Shown: positions 1-12,944 of the stretch, in pieces | How positions within the stretch are numbered: position 1 is the first letter of the stretch | Layout of the letters: each line of letters begins with the position of its first letter | Origin: Pezizomycotina sp. ARF18 | Lineage: Eukaryota; Ascomycota | DNA length: 27,500 bases | Reading direction: 5' to 3' | Assembly (NCBI GenBank): GCA_002224055.1 | Contig: AZLU01000080.1 | Span: 1 to 27,500 of the forward strand | Position numbers and translations under genes: made by a program | The notes under the pieces: generated by a model | The model's input: only the letters and a program-made list of their open reading frames with translations | What the model was told of the DNA's origin: nothing | The model's database searches: none

Positions 1-2281
1 AAAAACTTATTAATAGTAATATTAAAATTTATACTTTATATCTAACAGCTAAACTTTACTTTTAAGAATTAAAAAAGAATACTAGAAATTACTAGTATAA
101 TTCTTTTTTTTTTTAAAAATTTTAGAATATTTTAATAGCTTCTCTAACTCTTAGAAATATTTTTTTTATAAAATCTTTTAAAAAACTTTTCTAATAGTTA
201 CTTCTTTTTTTAAAGTTATTAACTTCCCTTTTAATATCTTCTACTTCGCTTTTAAAAATCACTTTTAAAGATATATAATCTAATTTCTTAGATTTTAAAT
301 ACTTATTAAAAATTTAATAAAGCTTTTATAATCTTATTCTCTTATTATAATATTTTTTTTATAAAGTTATCTTCTTATTTTTAAAGGTTAGATAATAATT
401 TCTTCCTCTAAATATAGTTTTATATATTCTCTAAAAATATTTATTAAATCGAGCTCTAGATTAATAAACTTATTTTTATAAAAAAAATATTATAAAGACT
501 GCTATTACGTAGAATAATATTAACTTTTTAAATCTTATCGCTAATTATTATAGTAAAGCTTTTAATTCTACTTAAATAATTTTAAAATAAAAAAAAATAA
601 AAATTTTTTACTTTTTTTATTATCTTTTTTTAGTTTTAAGAATTATATAGCTCTTATTAATTTATTAATTAAAAATATTAATACTTTAATAGATAAGACT
701 AAGTTTTTAATTTTATTTTAAAGATCTTTTTTAATTATCGTAAAATTTTTTATTTATTTTTCTTCTTTATCTTTCTATTTAACGCGTTTTTTTTAAAAAA
801 ATCTAAATAGATTTTTTTTCTTAAAGCTATAGTCTTAACTATTATTATAAAAAGCTAACTTTTAAAAGTTCTTTTAATAAAATAAAAATCTATTTCTTAT
901 TTTAGTTTTAGATATTAAATAAAGAATACTAAAATAAAATTAAAAATGTATTATAAAGGCGCTATAGAAATATTAGATTAGATTATAATTAATATTCGCT
1001 TTTAGTAAGAATATTAGAACTTTAAAGTTAAACTATTTATCTTAAGCGTTAAGCTCTTCTTTTTAAATAAAATATATTTATTTTTTTTAAAATTCTATAA
1101 AAGAGTTTTTTTAGAATAACTAAAAATAATTTCTTTTTTTTCTTTTTTTTAAATTTATTCTTTCTCTTTTTTATATCTCTAAGATATTAAAATATAAAAA
1201 AAAATTTTATATTTATAAAATTTTTAAATTTAATATCTTCGGTAACTAAAACGATATTAAAACTATAAAAATATAGTCTTTTCTCGAGTATTAATACGTC
1301 TCTACTTAATTTAACGTTTTAATATCGTCGAGAAACCGCTTTAGCGGTAGATTTTTTTTATTTTTTTTATTTTAAAGAATAATCTTAAATCTTTTTTTAA
1401 AAGTATAACTAACTAAGCTATTACGTTATCTTTTAAGTTATAAGATAGCTTTTATTAATAATTTTAACTAGCTAAAAGCCGCTAATATAGGCTTTATAAG
1501 TAAGATAAGATTTTAAGCTTAGTAATAGCTAAAAACTATCTTAATTTTATAAGAAAAAAAAAAAAGTATAATAATTAGAGAGATAATAATAGAGTTTATA
1601 TAGTAAGAGAAGAAGTATTATTATCTATAACCATATTATAGCTAAGTAAATAAATAAGACTTATTTTTATTTAAAGCTTTATAGATAAGCGATTAACTTT
1701 ATAAAAATAAGCTTTATCTTTAAGGATAAAAAGATTTATAAGTATTTTATTAACGCCGCTATAATTATTTTAAAAGATTTTAGTATAAAGTAATATAATA
1801 GCTAAATAGGTAAAATTAAAAAGCGTACGTTAATAACTTTATAATAAAGAAGCTAAATTTATTACCTATAAAAAAAATAATAGTAGTAAGTTTTTATAAG
1901 TAATATATTTATTACTATAGATAATCTATTAACTTTTTTAAAGACGTTATTATAGTAACTAGTTTCTAACGGCGTAAAGAGCTTAATTTTAGAGACAACT
2001 TTTTTATTATTATTATTATTCTTAATCTAACACGATCTCGCTTATTCCGTATTTATTAATATTTAAAATAATATTAGATTTTAAGAATTAATACTACTTA
2101 TATTATATAAGAAATAGCTTTATTAAGAAGCTTTATTTTAGAGAATATTAATTTAATTATTTTTATTAGGATTAAAATTATATTTCTTACTAGAATAATA
2201 TTGAGTCTACCGCTATTTTAGTATTATAGCTACTAATAAGTTTTAGCTTAAAATATTAATAACGTATAGAATAGCGCTACT

Positions 2282-2770
2282 AATTTTTTATAAGTATATT
2301 ATCGAGTATAAAAGCTAATTAATAATAATATATTTTTAGTTAAAATAAATTATTACTATTAAAAACTCTTACTATATTATCGTATTTTTTCCACGCGCGA
2401 AACGGCTAATAGTTTTAGCTAAAATATACTACTAAAAACTACTACCGGCTTTTTTTATCGCGAGTATTATTATTTACTAATTAAAAATATATATAAGGCT
2501 AACGTCGTTAGTAAAGATATCTTTAAGTTTAAAGAAGTTAATAATAAGCTTTTAATCTAGCTTAATAGACGTTAGAAAAGGCTAAAGAAAAATAAAGTAG
2601 CCCGCTAACGCGCTTAGGTAATCTATAGATTAAAATAGTAATATAAAAAGAAAAGGCTAGAATTTTATAGATACTAACTTAGACTAATAAGAATTAGTTT
2701 AATAGACCTACCGTAAAGAAATTATAGAGGTATTTTAATCTTTTTTTTTTCTCTCTTCTTCTTCTTCTTC
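2282..2770 (+). pseudogene. Possible relic coding frame inside the RIP block
   Basis: In this frame the stops are only TAA and TAG, which RIP makes from CAA and CAG. One stretch of about 44 codons (2423-2554) is open, and the frame has clearly fewer stops than the neighbouring frame I compared. The downstream half is rich in Arg, Lys and probable former Gln codons, like a basic helical or DNA-binding C-terminus. TGA is absent, but that follows trivially from the loss of TG. I do not recognise the family, and the call is weak because AT-rich DNA gives chance patterns. Confidence 0.28.
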
Positions 2771-5002
2771 TAACTCTAATAATAATAATAATAACTAACG
2801 ATAATAATAACGATAATAATACGAGAATAAGGATAATAATAATAATAATTAATAAAGTTAGGAGCTTTACTATAAAATACTAGCTTTTTCTAATATTCTT
2901 TTAGTATTCGTTATTTTTTTTTACTTTTTTCTTTTAAAAAAAAAATAATAGCGTTAATAGAGATATAAAGATTAACTATAAAATTATATAATTAAAATTT
3001 TTTTATATCTATACGTCTTTACTACTAATAGCTAGTATAATAACTTTTTAAAAGAAATTATTTACGATTATAATAAATTTTATTTTATAATTTAATACTA
3101 ACTAAATTAAGTTTCGCTTTATAATTTATAATCTACTATTAAAAATAAAATAATATAATCTATAAAAAAGAAAAAGAAAATATATATTATAAGAAATAAT
3201 ATTTTCTTTTTTATTATAATTTCGTCTTATTCTTTATATTAATAGGATTACTATAATAGCTAATAGATATACTACTATTTTTTTTATAGCGATAATAGAT
3301 AAACTCTATTAAGAGACTAAAAGGACTACCGTAAGCTCGCTATAAATCTTCTACTCTATAGTTTAAAAATATTACTCTAGAGTCTAATCTAGAAACTTTT
3401 ATTAAACGTAAAGTTAACTTTTAAGATTTAAATATTAACTCTATAGGTTCTAGTCTTTAAGATTAGATAATAAATAGCGGAAAAAATATTAATAGTAGTC
3501 TAAACTTAAAAAAAAGTAAAATAAGTAAAAAATTAATAAATAAATAGCCGCGGTTAACGCTATCGTCTATAGACTTTATCTCTTTTTTTTTAACCTCTTC
3601 TCTCTCGCTCTTAAAGAACTAAACTAGACGTAAGAGAACGCTTAGGCTTTACTAATAATAAATTAAAGTAGATTATTATTAATAAAGCTCTTTTTAAATT
3701 TAGTTTTAAAAATATCGATAATAGCTAGTATCTTAATCGCTAAAAGAAGACTTTTAAGTCTCTTTTATCTAATAATAAAGCTCTTTAGAATTTACTTAGA
3801 CTATCTAAAAAAATTAGATTAATATAATATTCTATTTTACTTTCTTTTTACTACGTTAATAATATATTATTAAAATTAGTTAATAATTTTTATAAAGATA
3901 CGTTATATTATAGTTAGTTCTAGAGTTTCTTATCTCTAAAGCCTATAATTTAATTAAGTAAAGTATATTTTAATATAGTATTAATTAGCTTAAATAATAT
4001 TTATTTTTTAATAGAGTAAAAATTAGACCGCGATCACTTTAACTATAATAATTAAAAGATTCGTTTTATTTATTAACGTATTAACTTTAGGTATTAACTA
4101 ATTTAATAGTAAGTAAAAGATTAGTTTACTAACTTAAATATTTTTAAAGTAATCTATAGACGGTTTTATAAAAAAAACTCTTAATAAATAAGAGAACCGC
4201 GTTATTTAGATAAATTAAATAGATATTTAGTAGCGTTAGTAACTTTATATTTATATTATATATTTTAAAATGAGGTTAAGGAGTTTAGAGATAAGAAAAT
4301 TTAAAAAACTATATAAAAGTAATAAGTAAACTCTCTTTATAAGTTAAGATAATATCTTTTAAGTTAATTAACTTGTTTAATGTTATAGCGGCTTTACGCG
4401 TTTTTTTTTAATCTTAGAGTACGCTTTAGCTAGTCTTTAGATTAAGTTTTTTAAAGAAATATAGACGAAGTTAAAGGGTAAGATAGAAAAAATAAAATAA
4501 TTTAATCGTTAATAAAAAGTACTTAATTATAATAAAGATAACGCTAAGTAGAATTATTTTACTTAAAAAACGCTCTATAGGCGGCTAAAAGTTTTAAAAA
4601 AAAATAATAATATTATATAATAGATTATTAGCTAAATTATTTAAAAATTTAATATATTTTTTCTTAACTCTTACTATAAACGTAATAACTTCTAAGATAT
4701 AACCTTTTTTTAAAATTAATTTATAAAAAGAATCTTAGAAAAATATTATATTCTAATTTATCTTATAAAATATTATTTATTAAAAAAACTCTTAGAGATT
4801 TATTTATATTTTTAAATCTTTTTATAAATTATAAAAAGAAAAGAAAAATATAAGATTATAAAGGATATAATTTTATTTTAGAAGTTAGCGTAATAACTTT
4901 CTCGTTAAATAATTAGCTCTCGGTTATCTTATAGAATAACTCTTACTTAACGCTATTTATAAGATTAGTTAATATACTTATATCTAATAGGATCGAGTTG
5001 TT

Positions 5003-5037
5003 CTATAAGACTTCTGAGACTCCTGAGACTCTTATAG
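5003..5037. repeat. Hairpin-like inverted repeat with an internal 9-bp tandem repeat
   Basis: The 8-base arms ctataaga (5003-5010) and tcttatag (5030-5037) are perfect reverse complements. Between and overlapping them, ctgagactc occurs twice in tandem (5014-5022 and 5023-5031). The core keeps TG dinucleotides, unlike the surrounding mutated DNA. Confidence 0.6.
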
Positions 5038-5305
5038 TGTCTTAGGACTAGAGATTTTTTTAGATGAGAGAAAATAATATAATTAAAATAAGATAATTTA
5101 TAATATTTAAGAATAGTAAGAGAGGGAAATATAGAAGATTTAATATCTAATAAAATACCTCTATAAGTATAGGTAGTATACTCTTTTTAGTTATAATAAT
5201 TTAATAAGAGTATAGTTTTTAATTTAAAGTAAAGCTAGTTTATAAGAGAATACTAGGGTTCCGTAATTACTATAATAATCTTTATCGATATATTATCTTA
5301 CTAAG

Positions 5306-6037
5306 TTAGATGCCTTTTATCGCGCAATTATTTAATATTTCTAATAAAGTATCTTTAGCAAATTGGTGCATTAATCCTAATTGAGGAGTAGAATCAATTT
5401 TCTTCCAGGGAGCGGGAACCTATGTAGAAGCATCAGCATGCTATCCATGAAAGTGTTGTCGAAGTGCCCATGTGTCAACCTATTCGCATCTCCGGCTGGT
5501 TATTAAAAATTTGTATGGATTATTAAGTACCTTCTTGTACCTTTAAGTAACTTTATTTCACCTTATTCACGAACACACCGTGAACCTTCTTAGTCTTGCC
5601 GAAGAACACACAAAAATAAAAATTAAATTTTATAAAAAAAAAAATATTTTGTCCAAAAATTTAAAATTACCATTTCCTAAAAGTGGTCTCAAAAAAAAAT
5701 AAAAACTCGGTGTTCAAAAAAGAATTTCTTTCCTTTTTTTGTCTTTTTCTTTTTTGGGGGTCTCGTCCTATTTTCCTCAACACGATACCGAAGGGGAAAA
5801 AAAAATTTCTCGAAGCTCCCTCAACCTTTTTTCCTTCTTGCTCTCTTGTTCCCACACATAAGCCTAAAGGACGCCGGTTCCCCCCTTGAATAAAAAAAAA
5901 AAAAAAAGTATCATAAGACTTGGACCTTTTTTTTTTCTTTTTCTCCTCTCCACGTTCCCCGGGACATTGTGAGCAAAAAAAAAAAAAAAAAACTACTTAT
6001 ATAGCACCGATCTTCCACTCCGTTAGTTAACTCCAAT
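5306..6037. other. Intergenic region between the AT block and CBR1
   Basis: Base composition returns to normal. The stretch 5680-6000 holds alternating polypyrimidine and poly-A runs, including A16 at 5892-5907 and A18 at 5975-5992. It probably contains the CBR1 promoter and leader. Short ORFs here are low-complexity and are not supported as genes. Confidence 0.5.
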
Positions 6038-7263
<1,226 letters not shown>

Positions 7264-7823
7264 ATGACTCGGCGTCTTCTTTTTCCTGCTTTTGGTCACG
7301 AACGTTTCTTGAATAGAACCACGCTAGACAAGAACGGGATACCTGCCTCCTTTTTTTAATACCTTTTCTTGTACTTTACTTTAATGGCATTGTTCTTTTT
7401 GCGTTTCCCCTTAAGGAGTATTGGAATTTTTTTGCGTAGAATAGTTTTTGTTGTGATATATTATTGGGAGAAAGGGAGTCAAAAAAAGAGGGTTATGGAG
7501 CTTAAAGGGAGCTTGGTGAAGCTTTGAAAATTCGAGAATTATAGATCGGAGAGCAAGTAGATTATAGATCACCTAGAAATAGACTTCAAATTACCCCCAA
7601 TTACCCTCCTCGTGTTGTAAATTGAGCATTCGAACAATCTCAGAGACTCAGACTCACGAAACATTCGCTTTTCAAAAAGCTTTTGGGTGGCTCGGCGTTT
7701 TCGGCCCGGAGGCGTCGCCAAACCAAAAAATTATTGGTTCTCTTGTGCCAGCAAAGCTTCGCGAAAGGTCTGATCGTTTCCTTTCCAAATCTCACGCGGT
7801 GTTTCCCTGCATACACCACAGCA

Positions 7824-7859
<36 letters not shown>

Positions 7860-7902
7860 GGCTCAAACATTCACGTAAAAATAAAGAATTTAATTGCAAT
7901 TA
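7264..7902. other. Intergenic region with an A31 run
   Basis: This holds the CBR1 3' region and the upstream region of the next gene, both on the plus strand. A31 lies at 7827-7857. The ORFs spanning it consist of the poly-A translation and have no recognisable product. Confidence 0.5.
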
Positions 7903-8669
7903 ATGGTAGTAATTATCAACAATGACACTAGAAACCTCCGACTCCACCGGGCCCTCTGCTGCCTACCGAGTAAAAACGACGTCTACGTCCCTAACAACAA
8001 AGACGAAATAATCCTTGCCACGCCCGACTACTGTACACGTTAATAACATGGAGAGCGCCGTCAGGACCGTCCGCGAAAACCGCCTGGCGGACCTGACGCG
8101 CCTACCCTCGCAGCTTAAGAAGTACCTCGCGTGGTGTCACAGATACGGGAGGAATACGGGAGCGTCCAGGCGTTCATACTGAAGGAGAGAGTCAAGTGGA
8201 AACCCGAGGAGCTGGCGCCGAAGAATGAGACGCCTTTTGCTGACGATGGTGGGTAGTTCTCGAAAATGTATATATATTTAATATGGAGGGACTTGGTTAT
8301 TTTTTTCAACTGATATACTAAATTGCTGTAGACGACACCGCATCCTCGTCAACGACTGGCCCTATGGCCTCGAACCGGGAATAATGCACATCGTGATATG
8401 GACCAAAACCACCATCCCCACCGACGAATCCACGGGCGACCTCACGCCTGAATCCCGTAGCCTCATCGAGAATTTCGTCAAGAAAACATTCTTCGTGAAG
8501 TTGGGATTGTCGGAGGACCGGGTGGTATGGTTAAGAACTGGGCGCAGCTGCAGAGCGTTAGGTCGGTGGAGCATTTCACGTGTTTGTTAACGTCCAGGGC
8601 TTGGAGGGAGGGAGGGGCTTGTTAGGACGGTCGCGGGTTGAAGGGAAGAGAAATTTTTGGGGCTATTAA
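7903..8669 (+). CDS. DUF3605 family protein, N-acetylglucosamine-induced protein 1-like
   Basis: The second exon carries the family core: ILVNDWPYGLEPGIMHIVIW, TGDLTPESRSLIENFV, then VVWLRNW and VEHFHVFV after frame correction. The first exon has the upstream helix NRLADLTRLPSQLKKYLAW and EEYGSVQAFILKERVKW, ending in FADD. This matches the fungal DUF3605 family (PF12239), named for Candida GIG1, a GlcNAc-induced gene; the biochemical role is unknown. The intron is about 8249-8331. Missing single bases occur near 8145, 8338, 8531 and 8580. The ATG at 7903 opens a frame leading to DEIILATPDY, which fits the usual N-terminus, but a TAA at 8041 must be bridged by a frame correction. The end is uncertain: the stop could be 8639-8641 or 8667-8669, depending on indels in a G-rich stretch. 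Confidence 0.82.
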
Positions 8670-9462
8670 AGGAGGAGTTGGAGGGCACAAGATAGAGATT
8701 TGTTCAACGGGTTGGGGGCGTCCCTGGGATCATCGGTGTTTCTCATGAGCGAAACATTCTTATACTACGTATATATAGTACTTTTTGCCACTTCTACTAT
8801 ATAAGATAGATATAGATATAGAAAGCTTTCATATGCAATACTAAAGAAACAATAGAAATAGTTGCACAAGTCACAAGGTCCATTGTTCAAGCTCGGAACG
8901 TCGGTGCGAAGCTCAAGACTCCGCAGTGCGTTACAGATAGATCAACATCGTTTATCACACGTAAGGGAAACGTTTCAACCTAATGGGATAAGTCGATATA
9001 GCTATATAGGATTTCTATATAGGCCCCTCTTTGAAAATATATAGATAGGCGTTTCGTAAGTTTGTTGATCGGTAACTCATTAATGTTTTAATGAAAGGAA
9101 GAAACAAATCAAAAACAGAGAACGCCTCCCGGTAGACCAATTGTTGTGCACAGTAGTAAGAAAGAAGAAAAGTTTCTTTGCTTAAACCATTAAAAAAACC
9201 CGAATAGAACAAGAGAAAAGAGACAGTAACATTCGTTATAATTGAGAGTGAAAACAAGAAATATTAATGTCATCGGATCAATCCGTCAAAGTTTCTTAAT
9301 CCCATCCCTTGGTTTTTAATGTTGGCTTGTAGTAAAGACAAAAAAAAAAGAAAACCTTGACAGTGTTGAAACTAATGCATATCCCATATAAAGTTCCCCA
9401 TTTTAATCGAAAAGTATTGAAACCGTGAAAGAAGGACGTATTCCATAGCGAAGCGGATATAT
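8670..9462. other. Convergent 3' intergenic region
   Basis: This lies between the 3' ends of the DUF3605 gene and histone H4. It is AT-rich with several short ORFs lacking any recognisable motif. I see no RNA gene or repeat of note. Confidence 0.45.
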
Positions 9463-10115
<653 letters not shown>

Positions 10116-11222
10116 GATAAATTAGAGTTAGAAGATGTTATTTAAAAAGGTGTTAAAGCTTGTGTTCGTGTTGTTGAAGGAGGTCAAGTATCGTGAGGTG
10201 CTGAGTTCTTTGTCGTTGGAAGGTAAAAAATCGAGAAAAGTGGAAAAAAAAAATTTTTTTAAAAGGAAAGGGAAAACTTTGGGTGCTGAGGAAGGGTTTG
10301 CTATTTATAATTAAAAAAAAAAAAAAAATTTTATTATTTGCTGATTGTGAGCGCTTTGGCCGTATCACTACTTTAAAATAAAAAAATTAAAATTTTATTC
10401 CTTTCTCTACTGACGCTTGCCGAGAAACTACCCCTAAATTCTGACCAAAACGACTGAAATCTCCCACCTAATTTTTGGGGTCTGAAATCGCGTCGGATTT
10501 GGACACTTTTTCTGCTGTTAATATTGTATGGGGAATTTGGCACACCTACAAGTCCGTTTGGAAAATAAAAAAAATAAAAAAATAAAATAAAAATAATATA
10601 AGGCGCACGGGCGCCTTTAATTACCCGTTTAGGGAAGCCGATAGCGTCATTTTATAATATTATTGCACGCCATACTCACGAACACCGAAAATAAAATAAG
10701 AGTCGAATCAACCAAAAACTATCACCGAAACGATCTTTGTTGGTGGATGATTCGCGCCAGATGTTTTCGCTGCCTTCGTGTTTCATGACTTCTTGAACGC
10801 TACTGGAAGGAAAAATAAACAATGATGATAGTATATACGATTGCCTTACAATCTACTTATTAGGGTGTTAACTTGGAGAAAGAAAGCCGATATATGTATA
10901 TATATACAGGAAACAAAAACAATTAAGAAGAAATATATATAATGACTTGAACGGCCTGATCTTGACCTTGGAAATGTAGAGATAGCAATTTGTTAAGCGT
11001 TTGCTTTTTCTGTGGAAGCTCCGCGGCTTATTTTTGGTGGAGCTCAACAAAAGCTGGGCTTCTGCAATGATATCAGCGGCATTTGCCAACCAGCAGCATA
11101 ACAACTACAAGACACATTTACAAAGAAATAAATTGCAAAAGCACGACCTCTTTGACTATAAAACGCTACAACGCTTGACTAGTAGTCCTACAAACTAGTC
11201 GTAGCATCACAGAACTAGCACC
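10116..11222. promoter_or_regulatory. Shared upstream region of histone H4 and SND2
   Basis: The two genes are divergent, so both promoters must lie in this 1.1-kb stretch. The H4-proximal part (10240-10400) and 10560-10605 are rich in A/T runs. A small stem, aggcgc/gcgcct, lies near 10600-10616. I cannot point to a confident histone-specific element or transcription start. Confidence 0.5.
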
Positions 11223-11938
11223 ATGGCGCAGGTAATAAATATGACTTTACTAACATCAGACCTACGTCCACACCTTTTCCGACCTTCTCAGCTAACTCTC
11301 TACACCACTCAACAGAAAGCCGCAAAGCAGACCGCCCGCCGCAACTCCACGGCCCTGAACAACCTCCACCTAATATCCCTCTGCGTAAACGTCTTCTTCA
11401 TCCTCTACCGCTTCCTGTGGCGCAGCGCGACGACCTCCCGGAGGGCAATAATCCTCTACGCGATCCTCAACGCTCCCGCTCTGATAACGGAATTCTACCT
11501 CGAGCGCATAGGCCGCCCGTCGGCGACGGGCGTCGCAGCGGGGAGGATGTCAACGCCGAGGGCCTCATGGAGATGCTGTGGGACGTCGTGTACGTTACGT
11601 GGTTCTGCATGGTCGTCGTGGCGTTTGCGGGGAGTGGGCGTGGTGGATTTGGGGTATAGCGTCTTTCTTGGCTTATATTTTATAAAGAAAAAAAAAAAAA
11701 AAAAAAAAAAAAAAACTTACGAGACAATGTTTATGACTAATTTTTTTTTTCTTCGGGTATTGTAGAGCATCATACCCGTTACGGAGCTTATGCGGCGTAC
11801 AGCGCTGCTACGGGCATGAGGAGTTCGATGGCTGGTCTTGGCGGACCTGCTCAAGATGGCGCAGCAGCCCTTAGCAGCAGCAAGAGGCAAGCAAAGATGG
11901 AGAAGAGGGGCGCTGAGGGGAAAGTCAAGTACCGCTAA
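11223..11938 (+). CDS. SND2: Snd2/TMEM208 family ER membrane protein (SRP-independent targeting)
   Basis: Snd2 is an ER membrane protein that helps deliver proteins to the translocon independently of SRP. The first exon is just MAQ (11223-11231). After the intron 11232-11315 come KAAKQTARRNSTALNNLHLI, a membrane segment (ISLCVNVFFILYRFLW), RRAIILYAILNAPALITEFY and LERIGRP. In a shifted frame follow RRSGEDVNAEGLMEMLWDVV and the hydrophobic VTWFCMVVVAFAG. A further shift gives WAWWIWG. The second intron is 11654-11765 with an A28 run. The last exon reads IPV-YGAYAAYSAATGMRSS and ends in KRQAKMEKRGAEGKVKYR, the conserved basic tail, before TAA 11936-11938. Frame breaks lie near 11520, 11630 and 11781. 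The family match is strong along the whole length. Confidence 0.93.
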
Positions 11939-12650
11939 ACTCTCCCAAATAATTCTGCTTTATAGCTTGAGTACCACTCGTCTGCCTTTCTCCCCTTTAA
12001 ATGTTTGTATCTAAATCGCCCTAGTGGTCGATATGCTATACCTTATATACTATTTAGTTCACAATTGTCATGTCAAATCAAACGATACGGAAACAACCGA
12101 AAAGAGTTTTATTATTACTCCACTGTGATTATGGAAACAGGTATAGTCGTATAACATTAGCAAAACTCGCCTTGGATTACAAAAGATATAAAGGATCGAC
12201 ATAATACATATGTCTGTGAGTACGTGGCCGAATTTTATAAAAGCGTGGTGAATCCCATATCAACACCAGTCATCATTATAGATGTTTCAAGAATTTAAAA
12301 GAAGGATAGAAGAAGTGTTCACATCATGTTCGAAAAGTTTAGCGCATAGGAAAAATAGGATAAGAAAAATGATCCTTAGGCGAAAGGACCATATATCAGT
12401 ATGTGTATTGAACATGACGTGAAGTCAAGAAGAGCTAATAGGAGGACTTGGAAAAAAAAATATAGGAACGGAAAATTTTCAGCTGGTCATGCTCGTTTCC
12501 CTTCTCTCTCCCATTTGACGACAAAAGATGCCAAATGGGAAGAAAGGCCGGTAAGATAGAAATGTAAGGCTTGGAAAATATAAAAAGAGCAGAAGAACCC
12601 TTAATAAAAAAAAAACAAAAACCGAATCGCTAAGCCTGAATCATGCAATG

Positions 12651-12687
<37 letters not shown>

Positions 12688-12944
12688 GACAATGCCTGAT
12701 AATACACACCCATGGTTCTATAATGGTAAACCGAACAGCAAAATTTCCCAAATTTGGTGAAAAAACAAGCCATTCACTTCCCATTAAAAAACAAAAAAAG
12801 AAAGAAAAAACTATAAACGACCAGAGATGCTCCTTTCGTTTGATAGAGAAGAAAATGAATCGAAAAAACGCCACGATACTGTGCAAAGCTTAACGACCAC
12901 CAGGAGAGGATATCATGAAACCGTGCAGCGTATACGATCGACAT
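11939..12944. other. Convergent 3' intergenic region of SND2 and CDC27
   Basis: About 1 kb separates two convergent genes. It holds A36 at 12651-12686 and an inverted repeat at 12509-12540. ORFs here are poly-Lys or poly-Phe translations of the A run and are not genes. Confidence 0.5.
12509..12540. repeat. 9-bp inverted repeat, possible hairpin
   Basis: The arms tcccatttg (12509-12517) and caaatggga (12532-12540) are perfect reverse complements around a 14-nt loop. The location is between two convergent 3' ends. No U-run follows that would suggest a classical terminator. Confidence 0.55.

Larger units (their letters stand above)
1..5305. repeat. AT-rich, RIP-mutated repeat block (edge of an AT isochore)
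   Basis: The tract is overwhelmingly A and T, and many 60-base lines contain no CA or TG dinucleotide at all (for example the lines starting at 2581, 3541 and 3601), although CG dinucleotides remain in those same lines. Loss of CpA/TpG with gain of TpA and survival of CpG is the known mark of repeat-induced point mutation in filamentous ascomycetes. No intact ORF of useful length is present on either strand. The left end lies outside the window. The right edge is fairly sharp at about 5300-5340, where CA and TG become common again. CA/TG is slightly more frequent at 4260-5060, so mutation may be uneven. The source repeat cannot be named from this sequence; an ancient transposon is the most likely origin. 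Confidence 0.85.

Noticed and set aside
1335-1348. Palindrome accgct-tt-agcggt
   Set aside because: Perfect but short and isolated within mutated DNA; it may occur by chance and has no partner.
2776-2860. AAT-type repeats resembling a designed array or CRISPR
   Set aside because: They are simple trinucleotide runs in AT-rich DNA without spacers or conserved repeat units.
1-5305. Naming a specific transposon (Fot1/pogo, Gypsy, or a Starship captain with DUF3435)
   Set aside because: Mutation is too heavy to see a catalytic motif, and no terminal repeat pair could be found inside the window.
8862-9257. Possible small genes or tRNA-like sequence between the DUF3605 gene and H4
   Set aside because: No tRNA arms with a T-loop consensus were found, and the ORFs lack motifs.
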